Assembly (NCBI GenBank): GCA_016295225.1
Contig: JAEDLP010000077.1
Location: 1-8,733 of the forward strand
Source of the DNA: Oscillospiraceae bacterium
GTDB lineage: Bacteria; Bacillota; Clostridia; Oscillospirales; Oscillospiraceae
Direction: 5' to 3'
DNA length: 8,733 nt
Shown in pieces: positions 6,438-8,733 of the stretch (position 1 is the first letter of the stretch; each line of letters begins with the position of its first letter). The notes under the pieces were generated by a model. That model was not told the DNA's origin. It ran no database searches and worked only from the letters and a program-made list of their open reading frames with translations. The translations under genes were made by a program, and so were the position numbers.

Positions 6438-7061
6438 ATGTCTGAACCCAACAACCCCCAGGAAGAGCGCCAGACAGAGGCGCTCACCCCTGACAATACA
6501 TCGGACCAGCCCAAGAAGGAGAAGCCCGGCTTCGCCGCCGACTGCTACTCCTGGCTCCAGGCCCTGACCTTCGCCCTGGTGATCCTCATCGTGGTCTTCA
6601 CCTTCTTCGGCCGGATCATCGGCGTGGACGGCTCCTCCATGGTCCCCACCCTGGAGGACGGCGACATGCTCCTCCTCCGGTGCGTGGGCTATGAGCCGGC
6701 CCAGGGGGATATTGTGGTCCTGCACAAGGATTTCGCCGAGATCCACCACCCCATCGTGAAGCGAGTCATCGCCGTGGGGGGCCAGACCGTGGAGATCGAC
6801 TATGATACCGGCACGGTCTATGTGGACGGCCAGGCCCTGGACGAACCCTACTTAGGGGAGCCGATGCGGGAGCCCGACAGCCCCTATGAGCAGGGGACCT
6901 ACTGGGAGGTGCCCGAGGGCTCCATCTTTGTCATGGGCGACAACCGCAACGCCTCCTCCGACAGCCGCCATGCCGAGCTGGGCGTGGTGGACGAGCGCTA
7001 TGTGCTGGGCAAGGTCCTGTGCGTCGTCCTTCCCTTCCAGCACATCGGGGCTGTGAACTAA
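6438..7061 (+). CDS. lepB: Type I signal peptidase
   Basis: This 207-residue membrane protease (family S26) cleaves signal peptides from exported preproteins at the outer face of the cytoplasmic membrane. It has a hydrophilic, charged N-terminal tail (1-35), one transmembrane helix (about 40-57) and an extracytoplasmic catalytic domain. The catalytic serine is S67 in VDGSSMVPTL and the general-base lysine is K108 in IVKRVIAVGGQ. The conserved box E reads GDNRNASSDSR (167-177). A single N-terminal helix and this length are typical of Gram-positive SipS-type enzymes. The start is set by the promoter and ribosome binding site. It is followed 16 bp later by rqcP, so the two are co-transcribed. 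The SLH-domain protein encoded just downstream, which has a classical signal peptide, is a plausible substrate, though the enzyme is surely general. Confidence 0.95.
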   Translation: MSEPNNPQEERQTEALTPDNTSDQPKKEKPGFAADCYSWLQALTFALVILIVVFTFFGRIIGVDGSSMVPTLEDGDMLLLRCVGYEPAQGDIVVLHKDFAEIHHPIVKRVIAVGGQTVEIDYDTGTVYVDGQALDEPYLGEPMREPDSPYEQGTYWEVPEGSIFVMGDNRNASSDSRHAELGVVDERYVLGKVLCVVLPFQHIGAVN

Positions 7062-7077
7062 AGGAAAGGAGAGAGCC

Positions 7078-7317
7078 ATGCGACTGGATAAATGGTTGAA
7101 AGTCTCCCGCCTGATCAAGCGCCGCACCGTGGCCAACGAGGCCTGCGACAATGAGCGCATCTCGGTCAACGGCCGGGTGGTGAAGGCATCCTACGACGTG
7201 AAGGTGGGCGACAAGCTGGAGATCCGCTTCGGCCCCCGCACGGTGTCCGTGGAGGTCTTGTCCGTCACCGAGATGAAGGGCAAGGAAAACGCCGCCTTTA
7301 TGTACAAGGAAATCTGA
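7078..7317 (+). CDS. rqcP: RqcP, S4-domain ribosome quality-control factor (YabO/Hsp15 family)
   Basis: This 79-residue protein is one S4 RNA-binding domain. Its opening, MRLDKWLKVSRLIKRRT, is nearly the same as B. subtilis RqcP (YabO, 86 residues), followed by the S4 core ISVNGRVVKASYDVKVGD (about 29-46). R2 and R16, which I recall as the rRNA/tRNA-contacting arginines of RqcP, are both kept. In Bacteria RqcP binds obstructed 50S subunits and works with RqcH to add alanine tails to stalled nascent chains, marking them for degradation. AAAGGAG (7065-7071) lies six bases before the ATG. In B. subtilis yabO sits near yabP-yabQ-divIC; here it follows lepB and is the last gene before a terminator. 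The sporulation-cluster neighbours are absent from this window. Confidence 0.93.
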   Translation: MRLDKWLKVSRLIKRRTVANEACDNERISVNGRVVKASYDVKVGDKLEIRFGPRTVSVEVLSVTEMKGKENAAFMYKEI

Positions 7318-7322
7318 ACGCG

Positions 7323-7358
7323 AAACCACCCGTGGGATATTCTCGCGGGTGGTTTTTT
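7323..7358 (+). terminator. Intrinsic terminator of lepB-rqcP
   Basis: AAACCACCCG (7323-7332) pairs with CGGGTGGTTT (7346-7355), and G-U and Watson-Crick pairs extend the stem inward to a TAT triloop. A run of six T (7353-7358) follows. The next promoter's -35 begins two bases later. Confidence 0.95.
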
Positions 7359-7359
7359 C

Positions 7360-7388
7360 TTGCAAATCCTGGAAGGATGGGATACAAT
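7360..7388 (+). promoter_or_regulatory. Sigma-A promoter of the SLH-domain gene
   Basis: TTGCAA (7360-7365) and TACAAT (7383-7388) are 17 bp apart, matching consensus at 5 of 6 positions in each hexamer. The leader would be about 26 nt, carrying AAAGGAG (7405-7411) nine bases before the ATG. It abuts the preceding terminator, so the gene is an independent unit. Confidence 0.85.
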
Positions 7389-7420
7389 GGGCTCAACGAA
7401 CATGAAAGGAGCATGCCCCT

Positions 7421-8722
7421 ATGAAGAAACGACTGCTTCCCCTAATCCTGTCTCTGGTTCTGGCCCTGTCTCTGGTTCCCATGGCTGGTGCAGAGTACAT
7501 CATCGAGTACCCCCATCTGGAAATTGGCCAAAACGGAGCCGTTGACTTTAGCGACGCAAACAACCCCCGCCTGAGCAAAAACTCCAGTGGCCAGGGTTGG
7601 AGCTGGAACGCGTCTACCTATACCCTGACCCTGAACAACGTCAATCAGCCGTCCCTGTCTCTGGGGATCTATGAGGCCGCAAAGCCTGTGACCATTGTGG
7701 TGCAGGGCACAAACACCCTGTATAGCCTGAGTGAAGGTACCGCAACTGGCTGGACCAACGCGATCAGCACCCTGACCGGCTCCGGCACGCTGAATTTGAC
7801 TGGCTCCGGAAGCGTAGACATAGTCAACGGCCCCATCGTCAACTCCGCCTCTGGCTTCGGTGTGAGCACCCTGAACGCCGGTACCATTACCGTTAAGAAC
7901 CAGCTTTCCACCAATACTACCATCAACGGCGGCTGCCTGATCGTGGATGCCAGGGAGCACATCGAGAAGTATGGTTACAAAGACGAAAATATGAAACCGC
8001 TGAACTCTGCGGTTTCCGCCTCCACCCAATATGTGCCGGAAACCATCTTTCAGGGCTGTATCCTGAAGGACGAGAACGGCAACCCCGTCACCATGAAAAA
8101 AGAGCCTGTGGTCTTCTCCTCCGGCAACGTAGTGGGGTACAATATGGTGGCCGTGAAGACCGACGGCTCCTGCGCCACCTATGTGAAGATCATGGCCCCC
8201 GGTTACACTCCCTTCTCCGACGTGAAGAGCGGCGACTACTTCGCTACGCCCGTCATGTGGGCTGTGGATCAGGGTATCACCAACGGCACCTCCGCCACCA
8301 CCTTCTCTCCCTACAGCCCCTGCACCCAGGGGCATATCGTAACCTTCATCGCCCGGGCCGCCGGTGCCAAGACGGTCTCCGGCAGCAACCCCTACAGCAA
8401 CGCCGCCATCACCTCCGATCAATACTACTACAATCCCCTGTTGTGGGCCTACCAGAACGGCATCGTCACCGACACTGCGCTGGACCCCAACGGCGGCTGC
8501 ACCCGGTCCGACGTGGTCCTCTATCTGTGGCGTCTGGCCGGCTCCCCCAAGGTTACCGGCTCCACCTTCACCGACGTTCCTGCCGACGCTGTGTACGCCC
8601 AGGCCGTGGAATGGGCGGTGAAAGAAAAGATCACCACTGGCACGTCTGATACCACCTTCTCTCCTGACCAGACCTGTACCCGCGGCCAGATTGTTACCTT
8701 CCTCCACCGTGATATGGCATAA
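7421..8722 (+). CDS. Secreted surface protein: beta-rich domain plus three SLH domains
   Basis: This 433-residue protein starts with a classical signal peptide: basic MKKR, a leucine-rich core, and probable cleavage after AGA (residue 24). Residues about 25-200 are rich in T, S, N and G, with short repeated strands such as LTGSGTLNLTGSGSVDI and a WSWNASTYTLTLNN segment. This fits a right-handed beta-helix of the kind in Cthe_2159-like carbohydrate-binding proteins (inferred, not certain). A linker (200-260) leads to three SLH domains at about 264-316, 324-377 and 381-433. SLH domains bind pyruvylated secondary cell-wall polymer, so the protein should sit non-covalently on the wall. The conserved TRAE-like positions read CTQG, CTRS and CTRG, with only the third close to the usual motif. 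Codon use is less GC-biased than in neighbouring genes. The ligand of the N-terminal domain is unknown. Only 11 bases follow the stop codon. Confidence 0.88.
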   Translation: MKKRLLPLILSLVLALSLVPMAGAEYIIEYPHLEIGQNGAVDFSDANNPRLSKNSSGQGWSWNASTYTLTLNNVNQPSLSLGIYEAAKPVTIVVQGTNTLYSLSEGTATGWTNAISTLTGSGTLNLTGSGSVDIVNGPIVNSASGFGVSTLNAGTITVKNQLSTNTTINGGCLIVDAREHIEKYGYKDENMKPLNSAVSASTQYVPETIFQGCILKDENGNPVTMKKEPVVFSSGNVVGYNMVAVKTDGSCATYVKIMAPGYTPFSDVKSGDYFATPVMWAVDQGITNGTSATTFSPYSPCTQGHIVTFIARAAGAKTVSGSNPYSNAAITSDQYYYNPLLWAYQNGIVTDTALDPNGGCTRSDVVLYLWRLAGSPKVTGSTFTDVPADAVYAQAVEWAVKEKITTGTSDTTFSPDQTCTRGQIVTFLHRDMA

Positions 8723-8733
8723 CGAAACGAAGA

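Noticed and set aside
49..7358. Shared core AAACCACC/GGTGGTTT in the terminators at 49-82 and 7323-7358
   Set aside because: The shared 8-bp arms are the kind of similarity expected between intrinsic terminators; loops and inner stems differ, so there is no sign of a repeat family.
7413..7424. Alternative ATG eight bases before the SLH-gene start
   Set aside because: It is one base from the AAAGGAG site, too close for initiation, and reads only three codons before a stop that overlaps the true start.
7442..8707. A 421-codon open frame on the minus strand opposite the SLH gene
   Set aside because: Its composition is glycine/valine/histidine-rich antisense sequence without domains, while the + strand gene has promoter, ribosome binding site, signal peptide and three SLH domains.

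Overview
The window reads as chromosomal DNA of a GC-rich gut-type Clostridia, most likely Oscillospiraceae (Flavonifractor / Lawsonibacter / Oscillibacter-like). This rests on strongly GC-biased third codon positions, Gram-positive AGGAGG ribosome binding sites, sigma-A-type promoters, U-tract terminators, a B. subtilis-type RqcP and YhaO/YhaN pair, and a secreted protein with three SLH domains. The genus is inferred. All recognised genes are on the + strand and the genes look intact; the window opens with the last 14 codons of an upstream gene.

Layout. (1) Positions 1-82: the end of an unknown gene and its terminator. (2) Positions 148-2391: a two-gene unit with an extended -10 promoter and a leader carrying a perfect 15-bp palindrome. 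It encodes a MoxR-family AAA+ ATPase and a CoxE-like von Willebrand A (VWA) protein, and closes with a strong terminator. (3) Positions 2392-6334: an intergenic region with a GC-rich hairpin, a 10-bp-phased direct repeat and a promoter, followed by ymdB (cyclic-nucleotide phosphodiesterase family), a YhaO/SbcD-like nuclease subunit and a YhaN/SbcC-like ATPase. The last two overlap by ATGA. The ATPase carries a two-helix membrane hairpin in the middle of its coiled coil. (4) Positions 6370-7358: a near-consensus promoter, type I signal peptidase, the ribosome quality-control factor RqcP, and a terminator. (5) Positions 7360-8722: a separately promoted cell-surface protein with a signal peptide, a repetitive beta-rich domain and three SLH anchors.

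How the genes may work together. The MoxR and VWA proteins form a known type of chaperone pair that remodels or loads metal or cofactor into partner enzymes; no client gene lies in the window. YhaO and YhaN should form an SbcCD-like DNA-processing complex that here looks membrane-tethered, co-transcribed with a second metallophosphoesterase (YmdB). Signal peptidase I would process exported proteins such as the SLH protein next door. RqcP acts on stalled 50S subunits; its pairing with the peptidase may be only transcriptional.

The most noteworthy items are the membrane hairpin replacing a zinc hook in the short YhaN-like ATPase, the ymdB-yhaO-yhaN gene order, the orphan MoxR-CoxE pair with an altered MIDAS, and the unexplained palindromes upstream of operons 2 and 3. 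I see no CRISPR array, tRNA, rRNA, insertion sequence or phage gene, and nothing that clearly amounts to a wholly new system.
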